Shown: positions 47,280 to 57,085, numbered from the stretch's first letter. The stretch is DNA of 64,000 bases from Micromonospora olivasterospora (GCF_007830265.1 NZ_VLKE01000001.1:5766001-5830000); one strand, 5' to 3'. Numbers and translations: made by a program. The notes: generated by a model from the sequence alone, not told the origin.

Positions 47280-47870
47280 CAGCCGCCGCCCGGCTGCTCC
47301 GTGGCCGGCAACTACCGCGGCGGCCCGGACGTCTACTACACCTGCCACCACTACGGCGCGTTCAACACCGAGCCGCGCATCGCCAGCTACCTCGGCATCG
47401 CGGCCGGCCAGATCCCGCCGGAGCACTACTTCGGCACGTTCCGCACCTTCGGCATGGACGGGGCGGGCTACACCTCCGACCAGGAGCGGACCACGGTGGA
47501 CTACGGGTACGGCGAGTGTCGCCCCGCGCAGCCGGTGCCGGCCCGGTACGGCCACGGCGTGGTCGCGCCGCACGCCTCGTTCCTCGCGCTGCGCTACGCC
47601 GAGGGCGACGCCCTGCGCAACCTGGCGAACCTGCGGCGGGACTTCGACGCGTACGGCCCCGGCGGGTTCTACGACGCGGTCGACGTGACCAGCGGGCAGG
47701 TGTCGAAGCGGTACCTGGCGCTGGACCAGGGCATGGTGCTGGCCGCGCTGGGCAACGCCCTCGCCCATGACGTGCTGCGCCGGCCGTTCAGCGGCGGTGC
47801 CATGAAGGAGCGTGTCGCGCCGCTGATGCGGATGGAGGAGTTCTCCGTCCCGCGCGGGCCGCGCCCCTGA
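47280..47870 (+). pseudogene. Glucoamylase-like (IPR019282-type) protein, N-truncated and internally deleted
   Basis: Homology starts abruptly at PPPGCSVAGNYRGGPDV with HYGAFNTEPRIASYLGI, then at GTFRTF (about 47452) jumps in frame to GMDGAGYTSDQERTTVDYGY, omitting roughly 80-90 residues that I expect from relatives. The C-terminus is complete (ASFLALRYAEGDALRN, SKRYLALDQGMVLAALGNAL). Known members are several hundred residues with a signal peptide; none is here. No start codon with a ribosome site is convincing. Confidence 0.7.
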
Positions 47871-47920
47871 CGTCCGGCCGGCCGGGTGCGCGCGGGGCGG
47901 CGCACCCGTAGAGTCTCGCC

Positions 47921-49012
47921 GTGATCGAGATCGGCACGCAGGTCGACCTGGCCCACCCCGCAGACCGGGTCTGGCATGCATTGACTGATCCCGGGCTGCT
48001 CGCCCGATGGTTCACCGAGGTCGACGTGGTGGGCGACGCCTCGAAACGGCTGCTGCTGCACACGGTCGGGCTGCCCGGCTTCGACGCCACCGTGGACGCG
48101 GAGGTGACGGACTGGCGGGTGGCGGAGCTGGTCGCGTTGCGGTGCCAGGAGGTCGACCGGCGCACGCTGCTGACCTGCACCCTGGGTCCCACTGCCGACG
48201 GCTGCCGGCTGCTGCTGCGGGAGTCGCTGGAGGGCGGCGACTGGCCGGCCGAGGACCGCGCCCGCCGCCAGGAGTGCTACGAGCAGGCGCTCACCGGGCG
48301 GCTGCCGGCCATCCTGGACTGGTTGGCCTTCCAGCAGGTGGACCTGCGACGCGGCGACATGGACGCCACGGCCGTCCTGCCCGTGGTCGCCGCCGACGGC
48401 AGGGGCCCGGCGGCGGGCCGCAGGCGCCGGGTGGCGCTGGTCGGGGTGGCCGGCTTCCTGCTGATCGCCGGTGCGCTGGCGTGGACCGTGCTGCCGTCCG
48501 AGCCGGAGCCCGCCGCCGGCCCGCTGCCGGCGACGTCGCCGAGCGCCACCGCGAGCTCCACCGCCGGCGCGACGAGCCGCGCGCCCCGGGCCAGCTCCTC
48601 CCGCCGTACGCCGACGCCCGGTGAGAGCATCCCCGCCCCGAGCGCCACCCCCGCCGGCGCCCCCTCGCGCGGCGCGGCCGGCCCTACCCCGCCTGCCACG
48701 GCCGAGCCCCTGGCCGCCCGCTACACGAGCAAGAGGAACCGGCTGCTCGGATACACCGGCGAGGTGGTGGTCGACAACCCGGCCCGCGTGGCACAGGAGT
48801 GGACGGTCGTGGTGACCCTCGCCGAGGGCAGCACCCTCGACAGGGTACGGGGAGCCGAGTGGCGGCAGGACGGGGACACCGTAACCTTCACCGGGCCGCC
48901 CGTACCGGCCGGGCAGTCGCAGGCGTTCGAGTTCGACGTGCGCGACGCCGCCCCCCGGGAGAAGGCGCCCGAGAGCTGCTCGGTGGGCGGCCAGCCGTGC
49001 GCCGGCCTGTGA
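47921..49012 (+). CDS. SRPBCC domain, transmembrane helix and CBM2-like C-terminal domain
   Basis: 363 residues. Residues 1-130 are an SRPBCC/START-like fold (QVDLAHPADRVWHALTDPGLLARWF). About 165-182 is one membrane helix (VALVGVAGFLLIAGALAW), then a Pro/Ser/Thr linker, then about 265-345 a beta domain (LGYTGEVVVDNPARVAQEWTV, VTFTGPPVPAGQ) resembling bacterial cellulose-binding CBM2. So the lipid/ligand-binding part is cytosolic and the carbohydrate-like domain outside. GTG 47921, no ribosome site seen. An unusual combination. Confidence 0.75.
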   Translation: MIEIGTQVDLAHPADRVWHALTDPGLLARWFTEVDVVGDASKRLLLHTVGLPGFDATVDAEVTDWRVAELVALRCQEVDRRTLLTCTLGPTADGCRLLLRESLEGGDWPAEDRARRQECYEQALTGRLPAILDWLAFQQVDLRRGDMDATAVLPVVAADGRGPAAGRRRRVALVGVAGFLLIAGALAWTVLPSEPEPAAGPLPATSPSATASSTAGATSRAPRASSSRRTPTPGESIPAPSATPAGAPSRGAAGPTPPATAEPLAARYTSKRNRLLGYTGEVVVDNPARVAQEWTVVVTLAEGSTLDRVRGAEWRQDGDTVTFTGPPVPAGQSQAFEFDVRDAAPREKAPESCSVGGQPCAGL

Positions 49013-49029
49013 CCCTGCCCGACCGGCGG

Positions 49030-51371
49030 TCACAGCAGCCGCCGGCGCAGCAGGGCCCGGAGGGCGACGTAACCGGGCAGGGCGGGTAGCCAGAAGGTCG
49101 CGAGCCGGTAGACCAGGACGGCGGCGACGGCGGTGTCGGCGGCCACCCCGTACAGCAGCAGCCCGGACGCCAGGGCGGCCTCGGTGGCGCCGAGCCCGCC
49201 CGGCGTCGGCGCCGCCGTGGCCACGCCCTCCCCCACCAGGCACACCAGGATCGCCGGGGCCAGCAGCCGCAGGTCCAGGTGATGGCCGACGGCGAGCAGC
49301 GCGAGGTACAGGCCGACGCCGTAGGCAAGAGAGAGCGCCACCGACGCCGCCACGAGCCGCGCCAGGCGCTGCCGGCGGGCCAGGGCGCGCAGGGCGGCGC
49401 GCGTGCGCGCGAGCGCGGCGCGCCCCGGCGGCGTACCCGGGGCGCGGCGAGGGCGACCGCGGCGGCCAGCAGCACCGCCACGACGCCGAGTAGGACGGGC
49501 AGCGTCCTGCCGGCGGCGGCGTTGGTCAGCGCGCCGGCCGGCCGGCGCGCGAAGGGCAGCAGCACGGGCAGCAGCGCCGCCACCGAGACGACGCCCGCCA
49601 GCCGGGAGACGGCGACCGCGGTGGCGGCCTCCGCCCCGCCGACGCCCCGCTGGTGCAGGTAGCGCAGGCTCAGCGCGGCGCCGCCGACGGCGCCCGGGGC
49701 GAGCCGGTTGGCGAAGGAGGCCGCCACCTGCACGACCGTGGCCTCGCCCAGGGGCACCCGGTCGGCGACGGCCAGCCGCAGCACGACCGCGCTGAGCACG
49801 AAGGTGGCCGCCGACGCCAGCAGGGTCCCGGCGACGGCCGCCGGGTCAGCGTGGGCGATCAGGTGCAGCGCGGTGCGTACCTGGCCGACCTGCGGCAGCA
49901 GGAGGTGGACGAGCAGGCCGAGAACGAGCACCAGGGCGATGCCGCGGGGGGTGATCCGGACGATCCGGGCCAGCCGGTCCGCCCGGTCCGGGCAGCGCCG
50001 CAGGATCTCCGCGCGCAGCTGGTCGAGCAGACCGGGACGCCGCCGCAGGACGGCGCGGCCGGCGCGGGACAGCGCCGGCCGTTGCAGGTACGGCAGGCCG
50101 TCGGCGACGTGCGCGGGCCCGAGCTCGGCGACGGCCGCCTCGACGACCGCGGCCGGGTGGACGCGGCCGGCGAGGGCGACCAGCAGCTCGACGACGTCCC
50201 GGGCCCGCTGGTCGGCCCGGGCGTCGTCGGTGCCGCGACCGAGGCCGACGAGGTGCGCCGTCCGCCCGCCGACGAGGATGTTGTCGGCGCGCAGGTCGCC
50301 GTGGGCGAGCCCCGCGCGGTGCAGCAGCGCCACCTGCCGGCAGGCATCCGCCACCGCCGCGAGGGGCACCGGGCCGGGCGTGCCGCCCAGCGGGGCCGCG
50401 TCGACGAACTCCTGCACCAGCAGCGCGTCCCCGCCGGGGGCGGTGGCGGTCGCGACGAGCGCCGGTACGCGGACGCCGGCCCGCCTTGCCAGCAGAATCA
50501 GGTACGCCTCGTGCTCGTACTTCTGCTTCGCGTCGACGTACGGCGGCTCGTCGGCGACCCGCCGGTAACGCAGCCGCCGGTAGAGCGTGTACACCCAGTC
50601 CGCGTCCCGCTGCTCGCCGCCGGTCACCTTCACGAACAGCCGCCGCCCGGCCGCGGTCACCGCCCGCCAGGGCCGCGAGCCGCGGGCGTCGCCCGCGAGC
50701 GGTTCGAGCCGCGCCACGTCGAGGCCGTGCCCGGCCAGCGAGCGGCGCACCCGGGCGGCGGACCGGTCCGGGCCGACCTCGCCGGCGGCGAGCCGGGTCA
50801 GGCTCACGGCGAGCCAGCCGACCAGGAACCCGCCGACCGCGTCGGCGGGCAGGTGCGCCCCGACGTGTACCCGCGCCGCGGCGACCAGGACGATCAGCGC
50901 CCACAGCGGGCGACGCCACCGCGCGCCGCCGGCGCGCGCGGCGACGAGGCACAGGGCGGTGGCGACCGCGACGTGCCCGGACGGGTAGCCGAGGGCGCCG
51001 GTGACCGCCTCGTGCAGCCGTACGTCCGGCAGCAGCGCCGCCGGCCGCTCCCGCGCCACCGCGGCCCTGACCGCGATGGCGAGCCAGTACCCCAGGTTGC
51101 CGGCCAGCAGCAGGTCCCTCGCCAGCGCGACGCGCCGCAGTGCGCCCGCGACGACCGCGGCGCCGAACACCGCCGGGTACGACCCGGCCTGCATGACCAC
51201 GACCAGGGCGGGGGTGACCCCGGCCGGCAGGCGGTTGAGCAGGGTGAACAGGTCCCGTTCCCACAACGCGGCCGGACGGTGGCGCACCGCGAGGCTCAGC
51301 ACGACCAGCAGCGCGGCCGAGGCGGCCAGGTCGACCAGCAGCGCTGGCGCGGGGCGGTGTGTGCGGGCCAT
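49030..51371 (-). CDS. PAP2 phosphatase / protein-kinase-like / LPG-synthase-TM fusion, one-base frameshift
   Basis: About 780 residues when the frame is repaired. Domain 1, residues 1-180: PAP2 with VARERPAALLPD, GYPSGHVAVATAL and HVGAHLPADAVGG. Domain 2, about 225-430: kinase-like fold with FVKVTGGEQRDADW, ALLVQEFVDAA, LAHGDLRADNILVGG. Domain 3: flippase-like transmembrane region (NRLAPGAVGGAALSLRYLHQRG). At 49423-49426 (cccc) one base is missing; the last part (ARRQRLARLVAASVAL, PTPGGLGATEAALASG) is in another frame to stop 49030. Confidence 0.8.
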
Positions 51372-51401
51372 CGCCGGTGCTCGCCTACGACGCCGGGCGG
51401 A

Positions 51402-52586
51402 TCAGCGGATGTTGCCGGTGTGGCCCAGGGAGTAGCGGCCGGGCTGGGGCCAGATGGTCAGGCCGTGCGGGCCGGCGCCGACCGGGATGCGCCTGAGCAG
51501 CCTGCCGTCGCTGGTGCGGATGACGTAGACCTCGTTGTGGTAGCGGCCGGACAGCCACAGGGTGCTGCCGTCCGCGGACAGGCCGCCCATGTCGGGGCTG
51601 CCCCCGCCGGGAAGCTTCCAGGTGGTGGCGGGTTTCAGGGTGGCCAGGTCGAGCACCGTGACGCTGCCGGCGTCGCGGTTGGTGACGTAGGCGAGGCGGC
51701 TGTCGCGGCTGAAGTAGATGCCGTGGGCGCCCCGGCCGGTGGGAATGAACCCCTCCTGCCGGGTCGCCGTGGCGTCGAAGACGTAGACGCCGTGGCCGCG
51801 CATGTCGGCGACCAGGAAGTGCCGCCCGTCGGGGGTGAGCCGGGTGTCCTGCGGCATCCCGTCGGGCGTCTCGGTCAGCGTGAACTCCCGCAGCTTGTCC
51901 AGCGTGACGGTGTCCAGGACGAGCATCCGGTTGGCGAACTCGCAGCTGAACAGCATGATCCTGCCGTCGGCGGAGTAGTCCATGTGATTGATGCCCGCGC
52001 AGGAGGGGAAGCGCACGGAGCGCACCCGCCGCCAGTCGCCGAGGTCGTAGAAGTCGAGCCGCTGGTACGCCTCGGCGACGACGATCGCCTGCTTGCCGTC
52101 CGGGGTGAAGTAGAGGTTGTAGACGTCCTCCAGCTTGCGGAACGCGCCTGGCTCGCCGGTGCGCGGGTCGATGGGCACCAGCCCGCCGTCGGGGATTTTG
52201 CTGGAGGCCACGTACAGCGTCCGCAGGTCGTACGAGGGCACGACGTGCTGCGGCTCGGGGCCGCCGGGGAAGGTGTCGACGACCTGGTACGTCGTCGGGT
52301 CGATCACCGACACGTCGTTGCTCTTGGTGTTCGGCACGTACACCAGCGGACGGTCCGCGCGTACCGGCTCCGCGAGCATGTTCGCCCGCGCCGCCGCGTA
52401 GACGTCGCCGGCCGTCGGGTACGCCGGCATCCCGGCGACCAGCGGACCGAAGGGCGGCCCGGAGGACGCGCGCGGGGACGGCGTCGCCCCGGGGCGCTCC
52501 CGGCCTGCCTCGGTCGCCGTGCAGGCGGGGGCGGCGAGCAGCGCCACTCCCAGCAGAGCCGCCGGCCGCCGCAACCTCGTCACCAC
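51402..52586 (-). CDS. YVTN-type beta-propeller lipoprotein
   Basis: 394 residues. Lipobox LLAAPAC near residue 22. Repeated seven-bladed propeller strands: LVYVPNTKSNDVSVIDPTTY, TLYVASSKIPDGGL, GRHFLVADMRGHGVYVFD, LAYVTNRDAGSVTVLDLATL, TLWLSGRYHNEVYVI. Such proteins are secreted and of varied role. GTG 52586. It is the gene after the PAP2 fusion on the same strand, 30 bp apart, so the two may be co-transcribed. Confidence 0.83.
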   Translation of the reverse strand: MVTRLRRPAALLGVALLAAPACTATEAGRERPGATPSPRASSGPPFGPLVAGMPAYPTAGDVYAAARANMLAEPVRADRPLVYVPNTKSNDVSVIDPTTYQVVDTFPGGPEPQHVVPSYDLRTLYVASSKIPDGGLVPIDPRTGEPGAFRKLEDVYNLYFTPDGKQAIVVAEAYQRLDFYDLGDWRRVRSVRFPSCAGINHMDYSADGRIMLFSCEFANRMLVLDTVTLDKLREFTLTETPDGMPQDTRLTPDGRHFLVADMRGHGVYVFDATATRQEGFIPTGRGAHGIYFSRDSRLAYVTNRDAGSVTVLDLATLKPATTWKLPGGGSPDMGGLSADGSTLWLSGRYHNEVYVIRTSDGRLLRRIPVGAGPHGLTIWPQPGRYSLGHTGNIR

Positions 52587-52675
52587 GGCAGATTATCGAC
52601 ATTCCACGCCCAGGCTGGACGTTTCACCACGCGTGGGGCGCGGCGGCGGGCCACGGTGACGACGCGGCGGCGGGC

Positions 52676-53200
52676 TCAGTCCGCCGCGAACGACCGCCCC
52701 CGCCAGCCGGCCAGGGCGAGGCCGACAAGGCCCGCCGGCCCGGCGAACACGGGCACGCCGGCCAGCGCGCCGGCCTCGTACCAGGCGGCGCCCAGCGCGG
52801 AGCCGGCGACGATGCCGACCTGGAAGACGATGCCGTGCACGGCGGTGGCGGTCTCGGCCCGGGGACCGGGGGCGCGGCGCAGCACCGCGAGCGCCATCGA
52901 CACGACCAGCACGGAGAACGCCCCGCCCCACACCAGCAGCAGCGGCACCCCCGCCACGGGCAGCCGCAGCCACCCGGCGAGCCCCAGCCCCAGCAGGGCG
53001 GCCCCGAACGCCGCGGCGGCGGCCCGCACGCCCGCGACCGGGGACCGATCCGCCAGCCGGCCGCCCAGGGAACTGCCGACGACGGCGGCCACCCCGTAGG
53101 CCAGCAGGACGGCGGTGAACCCCGTGCCCCGCACGCCGAGGCGCTCGTCGGCGTACGGCGCGACGTAGGTGAACAGCCGGGTCGGGCGCTCACCAGTCAT
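52676..53200 (-). pseudogene. MFS transporter, C-terminal half only
   Basis: 174 residues with about six transmembrane helices matching the second half of a DHA1-type MFS protein: LFTYVAPYADERLGVRG (the usual helix-7 region), GGRLADRSPVAGVRA, AVHGIVFQVGIVAGSALG. The first half is missing; ATG 53200 gives only MTGERPTR before it. Immediately upstream on the plus strand (53206-53304) lies another fragment, VTPFSLTINSPEARSWKRRL, from an unknown gene, so a deletion or mis-join at about 53200 is likely. Confidence 0.7.
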
Positions 53201-53328
53201 GGACCGTGACCCCGTTCTCCCTGACCATCAACAGCCCCGAGGCCCGGTCGTGGAAGCGCCGGCTCGCCCGGGCCCTGGACCGGGCACCCGGCTCCCCCGC
53301 CTGACTCGGTGCGGAGGGCCGGTGGCCG

Positions 53329-53694
53329 TCAGATCGCGGTCGCCCGGGAGACCTTCCACTCGCCGTCGACCGGGACCAGGGTGAGCACCACCCGGTTCTG
53401 GTCGACCTTCTCCCCCGCGGTGTTCACGTTGCGCCGGTACTGGTTCAGGTACACCAGCAACTCCACCCGGTCGGCGCTGGCGGTCACCACGCCCGTCGCC
53501 GACACCTCGGCGGCCACCACCGCCTGCTGCTTGCCGGCGGTCTCCTTCAGCGCCGCCGTCGTCTGCGCGTACTCCTGGGCAAACGCGCCCGTGGCGAAGG
53601 TCCGGCCGTTGGCGACGCTGTCGTCGAACGTGCGGTAGTCGTAGGAGAAGATCGCCTTGGCGGCGGCCGGAGCGGTGGCCAGCGCCTGCCGCAC
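53329..53694 (-). pseudogene. Mce-associated-like protein, N-truncated
   Basis: 121 residues: QALATAPAAAKAIFSYDYRTF, FAQEYAQTTAALKETAGKQQ, VVAAEVSATGVVTASADRVE, QNRVVLTLVPVDGEWKVS, the soluble part of Mce-associated membrane proteins. The usual N-terminal transmembrane helix and basic tail are missing; upstream the same frame meets TGA about 16 codons before. GTG 53694 is only the first in-frame start, with no ribosome site. Confidence 0.65.
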
Positions 53695-53817
53695 GGCCGC
53701 GTCGCGCTGCTCGGTGCGGTGGCCGGTCTCTCCGGCCGCTCACCGTGGGGTAGGCAAAACTGCCGGGATGCCGCTAACGTGCGTTAACCGGCCGGCAACG
53801 AAGGCGTCCCGCACCCC

Positions 53818-54503
53818 ATGGCCACCACCATCGAGCCAACGCTCGTCCGTCGGGCCGCCGAGGGCGACCGGGCGGCGATGGGCGACCTGCTCGCGGAGTT
53901 CCACCCCCGGGTGGTGCGCTACTGCCGGGCCCGGCTCGGGCGCGTCGGCGGCGCGTACACCACCGCCGACGACGTCGCGCAGGAGGTGTGCCTGGCGGTG
54001 ATGCGGGCCCTGCCCCGCTACCGGGAGCAGGGCAAGCCGTTCTCGGCGTTCGTCTTCGCCGTCGCCGCGCACACCATCGGACGCGCCCACGACGCCGTCG
54101 CGGCGGGCCGGCTCGACGCGGCCAGGGAACTGGCCGAACAGGCCCGGCTGGAGCTGGAGCGCGTCGCCGATCCCGCCGCCGTCACCCGGCTGCGGGCGGA
54201 ACTGGCCGGCGTGCTGCGCGAGCTGGACGTGGCCGCACCGGCGCCACCCCAGTCGGCGGCACCCGCGCCGGCCCCCGCCGCTTCGAGGACCGACGGCCCG
54301 GGCGGCGCCACCCACGGCCCGGCCCCGGGCACGGCCCGGCCCACGCCGCGACCGTCGGCACCGGGCCCTCGGCGACGTCCCGGCCGGACCCGCCGCCGGC
54401 GCCGCCCGGGCTGCCGGCGACGTCGCCGCCGATGCCGTCGACGGTGCCCCCGTTGCCCCCGCTGCCCGGCCTGCCGCTGCCCAGCGGCGGCCTGCTCGAC
54501 TGA
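53818..54503 (+). pseudogene. Chimera: ShbA-like sigma factor N-terminus with a Pro-rich protein C-terminus
   Basis: From ATG 53818: MATTIEPTLVRRAAEGDRAA, VRYCRARLGRVGGAYTTADDVAQEV, LPRYREQGKPFSAFVFAVAAH, sigma region 2 as in ShbA-type ECF factors. At about 54065 it changes to a helical, Ala/Glu-rich stretch (ARELAEQARLELERV) and a Pro-rich tail. Sigma region 4 is absent. A missing G near 54327-54329 moves the natural tail (PGLPATSPPMPSTVPPLP, ending at 54503) out of frame. A real promoter-like gap precedes it. Confidence 0.7.
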
Positions 54504-54538
54504 GAAGGGAAACGCCTCGGGATCCCGGTACACACGGC

Positions 54539-54569
54539 GGTGCTCCGCCCGCTACGCGGACGGAGCACC
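54539..54569 (-). terminator. Terminator after the first Cys-rich peptide gene
   Basis: Perfect 9-bp stem ggtgctccg / cggagcacc with a 13-nt loop, 14 bp beyond the stop of the peptide gene on the minus strand. It would end the long minus-strand operon. Confidence 0.7.
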
Positions 54570-54583
54570 TGTCGGGACGACGG

Positions 54584-54781
54584 TCAGCAGTAGCCGCACA
54601 GGCCACACGCGCCGTTGATGTACCTGCCGTCGCACCACTGCGACCAGCACGACTTGAGGCTGCTGCCGCAGGCCTGGCAGTAGTAGTAGTCCGTGCAGCC
54701 GGCCGCCGAGACGGCGGAGGCGGTCGTCTTCGGCACGAAGGCCGACACCATACGGTCCGCCAGTTGCCCGATCCTCTTCAC
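54584..54781 (-). CDS. Cys-rich exported peptide precursor 1
   Basis: 65 residues. Leader about 1-28 (MKRIGQLADRMVSAFVPKTT), core 29-65 with eight Cys at 29, 35, 38, 45, 50, 59, 62, 65 and many Tyr, Gly, Trp. GTG 54781 has a perfect ribosome site (aaggagg), which sets the start. Shares with the second peptide (62833-63021) Arg-x4-Phe-Val-Pro and a Pro-to-first-Cys distance of exactly 12. The leader end ..SAAG before Cys29 fits small-residue signal peptidase sites. It lies 61 bp after the S26 peptidase gene. No modification enzyme such as YcaO or radical SAM is near. Confidence 0.85.
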   Translation of the reverse strand: MKRIGQLADRMVSAFVPKTTASAVSAAGCTDYYYCQACGSSLKSCWSQWCDGRYINGACGLCGYC

Positions 54782-54842
54782 GTGACCCTCCTTGTACCCA
54801 GGGAACTGACCTTGCACAACCAGGATGGCCGTGGATGGGAAC

Positions 54843-55286
54843 CTAGCTCGCAATCCCGGACGAACCTGGACGGGCAGGGTGGGTGGACATCGCTCGCACG
54901 ACCACGCCGAGCATCAACCCGGCGTCGTAGTAGCCGAGCCGGCGGGAATCCAGGCTCTCGCGGGCGTTGTCCCCGAGCAGGAGGAGCCGCGCGGGCGGCA
55001 CCAGCTCGTCCCGGACGGAGGTGATGCCGGGCGGAACCGGGTCGCCCGGCACCGCCACCACCCTCTTGACCACCCGCTGCGGCACAGCCAGGTCCGGTTC
55101 GGCGGCCACCACCACGATCTGGCCGACCCGGACCCGGCGGGCCGGACGTCGCCGCACCAGCACCCGGTCGCCCGGCTGGAGGGTCGGCCGCATGCTGGGC
55201 CCGGAGACGGTGACCACCAGCCACCGCGACCGCAACCAGGCGAGGAGTCCGGCAAGGAGCACCGCGGCTGTCAGCGCCCAGATCAT
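54843..55286 (-). CDS. S26-family signal peptidase
   Basis: 147 residues. One N-terminal transmembrane helix (WALTAAVLLAGLLAWL), catalytic Ser in VSGPSMRPTLQPGD, Lys in RVVKRVVAVPGD, and LLLGDNARESLDSR (box E). Shorter than the housekeeping SPase I, as in accessory enzymes (for example archaeal-like or SipW types). The ATG overlaps the ABC exporter stop by 4 bp. I infer that it removes the peptide leader after export. Confidence 0.88.
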   Translation of the reverse strand: MIWALTAAVLLAGLLAWLRSRWLVVTVSGPSMRPTLQPGDRVLVRRRPARRVRVGQIVVVAAEPDLAVPQRVVKRVVAVPGDPVPPGITSVRDELVPPARLLLLGDNARESLDSRRLGYYDAGLMLGVVVRAMSTHPARPGSSGIAS

Positions 55287-57085
55287 CCCGCCGGCTCCAG
55301 CTGGTAGCCCGCGGCCTGGAGGGTGAACAGCCGGGCGTAGTGGCTTCCGCGCTCCATCAGAGTCCGGTGGTCACCGAGCTCGGCGACCACGCCGTCCACC
55401 AGCACGGCGATCAGGTCCGCGTCACGTACGGCGGCCAGCCGGTGCGAGATGAGCAGACTGGTCCGGCCGCCGCGGTGCTCGGTGACGCGGCTGTGCACCT
55501 CGTGCTCGGCCTCGGCGTCGAGCCCCGCGCTCGGCTCGTCCAGGATCAGGAAGTCCCGCCGGTCGCGGAGAAACGCCCGGGCGAGAGCGAGTCGCTGCCA
55601 CTGGCCGCCGGAGAGAACGACGCCGGTCGTGGGATCGCCCTCGTCGGCGGGACCGAAGAACATCCGGGTCAGCATGGTGTCGTAGCCGGCCGGCAGCCCC
55701 TGCAGCTTGTCGTGGATCCCGGCCAGCTGCGCCGCCCGGACCAGCCGCCCGGCGTCGGCGAGCGCCGACAGGTCGCCCACCGCGATGTTCTCGCGGGCCG
55801 TCAGGTCGTACTCCACGTAGTCCTGGAACACCGCGCCGATCCGCGCCCGCAGGTCGGCGACGGCGAACTCCCTGATGTCGACGCCGTCCCAGAGGATCGC
55901 GCCGCGCTCGGGGTCGTAGAACCGGCAGAGCAGCTTGACGAGCGTGCTCTTTCCCGCCCCGTTCAGCCCGACCAGTGCCACGGACCGTCCCCTGGGGATG
56001 CGGAGGGTGACCCCGCGCAGCACCCAGTCGTGCTCGGGGCTGTAGCGGAACCACACGTCGCGCAGCTCGATGCCGTCCCGCAGCTCGCGCAGCTCCCGGG
56101 GATGGGCCACCGCGGACAGGTCCGGCGGCGCGTCGACCACGTCGCGGTAGTGCGAGAACAGCAGCAGCTGCTGGTGCGTGCTCGCGTACTGCCCGACCAG
56201 GCCCGACAGCGCGGTCTGCACGCCGGCCACCGCCGCCACGAACATCGACACGTCGCCGATGGACGCCGTACCGCGCCAGGCGGTGGCCAACGCCCAGAGC
56301 AGGCCGCCGCCGGCCACCAGCGCGGTCAGCACCGCCAGGGCGCTCTGGATCCGGGCGTCCCGCCGGTCGAGCGCGCGCCGCGCGCGGTCGGCCTCCCGGC
56401 GTTCGGCGAGCATCCGCCGGCGCAGCCAGCCGCCGAGGCCGAACAACCTGATCTCCTTCGCCGCCTGCACGCCGCCCAGCAACTGCGCGTAGAACAGCTC
56501 CCGGCGCTCGGTGGGACCGAGCTGCCAGGCGAGACCGGCCCGCTGGCGGGCCAGCAGCAGCTCGGCGATCAGGGTGGGAACCGCGGCCAGCAGGACGACG
56601 GCCGCCATCATCGGGCTGACCGCGATCAGCGAGCCGAGGAAACCGCCGACGGTGAGCGCCCCGCGGGCCAGGCCATGGCCGCCACCGACCAGCTGGCCCG
56701 ACATGCCGCACGCCTGCTGCGCGAGCCGGAGCCGGTCCTGGAACGCCGGATCCTCGAATCTACCCAGGCCGGTGAAGCGTTCGACGGCGACGAACAGCCG
56801 GTCCAGGGCCCGGAGGCCGACGGCCCGGCCGATGTCGGCCCGCAGGTAGTCGGTCCAGTGCGGCACGAGAGCCGCCGCCACCGCGACCGCGACCAACGCC
56901 GCGGCCAGGGCCAGCAGGACGTCGAGCGGGCCGCGTTCGACGATCCCGTCGATCGCCAGCTTGGTCAGCCAGGCGGTCGCGACAGGCGCGAGCCCCGCCA
57001 GCACCGCCAGCACCGCGTAGCCGCTGACGGCGAGCGGCGCAGCGGGCCAGATCAGGGCCACGAGGTAGCGCAGCGTCCTGATCAT
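55283..57085 (-). CDS. ABC exporter, fused transmembrane and ATPase domains
   Basis: 600 residues. Six-helix ABC type-1 domain (1-300), then ATPase with Walker A VGLNGAGKST, Q-loop FQDYVEYDLT, signature VLSGGQWQRLALARAFL, Walker B FLILDEPSAGLD, and ISHRLAAV. There is no C39 peptidase domain, so leader cleavage must be done by another protein (the S26 gene next door). The ATG overlaps the TlpA-like stop by 4 bp. Confidence 0.93.
   Translation of the reverse strand: MIRTLRYLVALIWPAAPLAVSGYAVLAVLAGLAPVATAWLTKLAIDGIVERGPLDVLLALAAALVAVAVAAALVPHWTDYLRADIGRAVGLRALDRLFVAVERFTGLGRFEDPAFQDRLRLAQQACGMSGQLVGGGHGLARGALTVGGFLGSLIAVSPMMAAVVLLAAVPTLIAELLLARQRAGLAWQLGPTERRELFYAQLLGGVQAAKEIRLFGLGGWLRRRMLAERREADRARRALDRRDARIQSALAVLTALVAGGGLLWALATAWRGTASIGDVSMFVAAVAGVQTALSGLVGQYASTHQQLLLFSHYRDVVDAPPDLSAVAHPRELRELRDGIELRDVWFRYSPEHDWVLRGVTLRIPRGRSVALVGLNGAGKSTLVKLLCRFYDPERGAILWDGVDIREFAVADLRARIGAVFQDYVEYDLTARENIAVGDLSALADAGRLVRAAQLAGIHDKLQGLPAGYDTMLTRMFFGPADEGDPTTGVVLSGGQWQRLALARAFLRDRRDFLILDEPSAGLDAEAEHEVHSRVTEHRGGRTSLLISHRLAAVRDADLIAVLVDGVVAELGDHRTLMERGSHYARLFTLQAAGYQLEPAG

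Noticed and set aside
47191..47280. GTG 47191 as start of the glucoamylase-like gene
   Set aside because: It is in another frame from the recognisable domain, so cannot be its start without a further frameshift.
49653..53099. 1148-codon plus-strand frame opposite the PAP2 fusion and propeller genes
   Set aside because: Composition is typical of GC antisense frames, with no ribosome site or known motif; the minus-strand genes are well supported.
54584..54781. Lanthipeptide or sactipeptide precursor
   Set aside because: No LanM/LanB, YcaO or radical-SAM gene is in the cluster, and the redox genes fit simple disulfide formation better.
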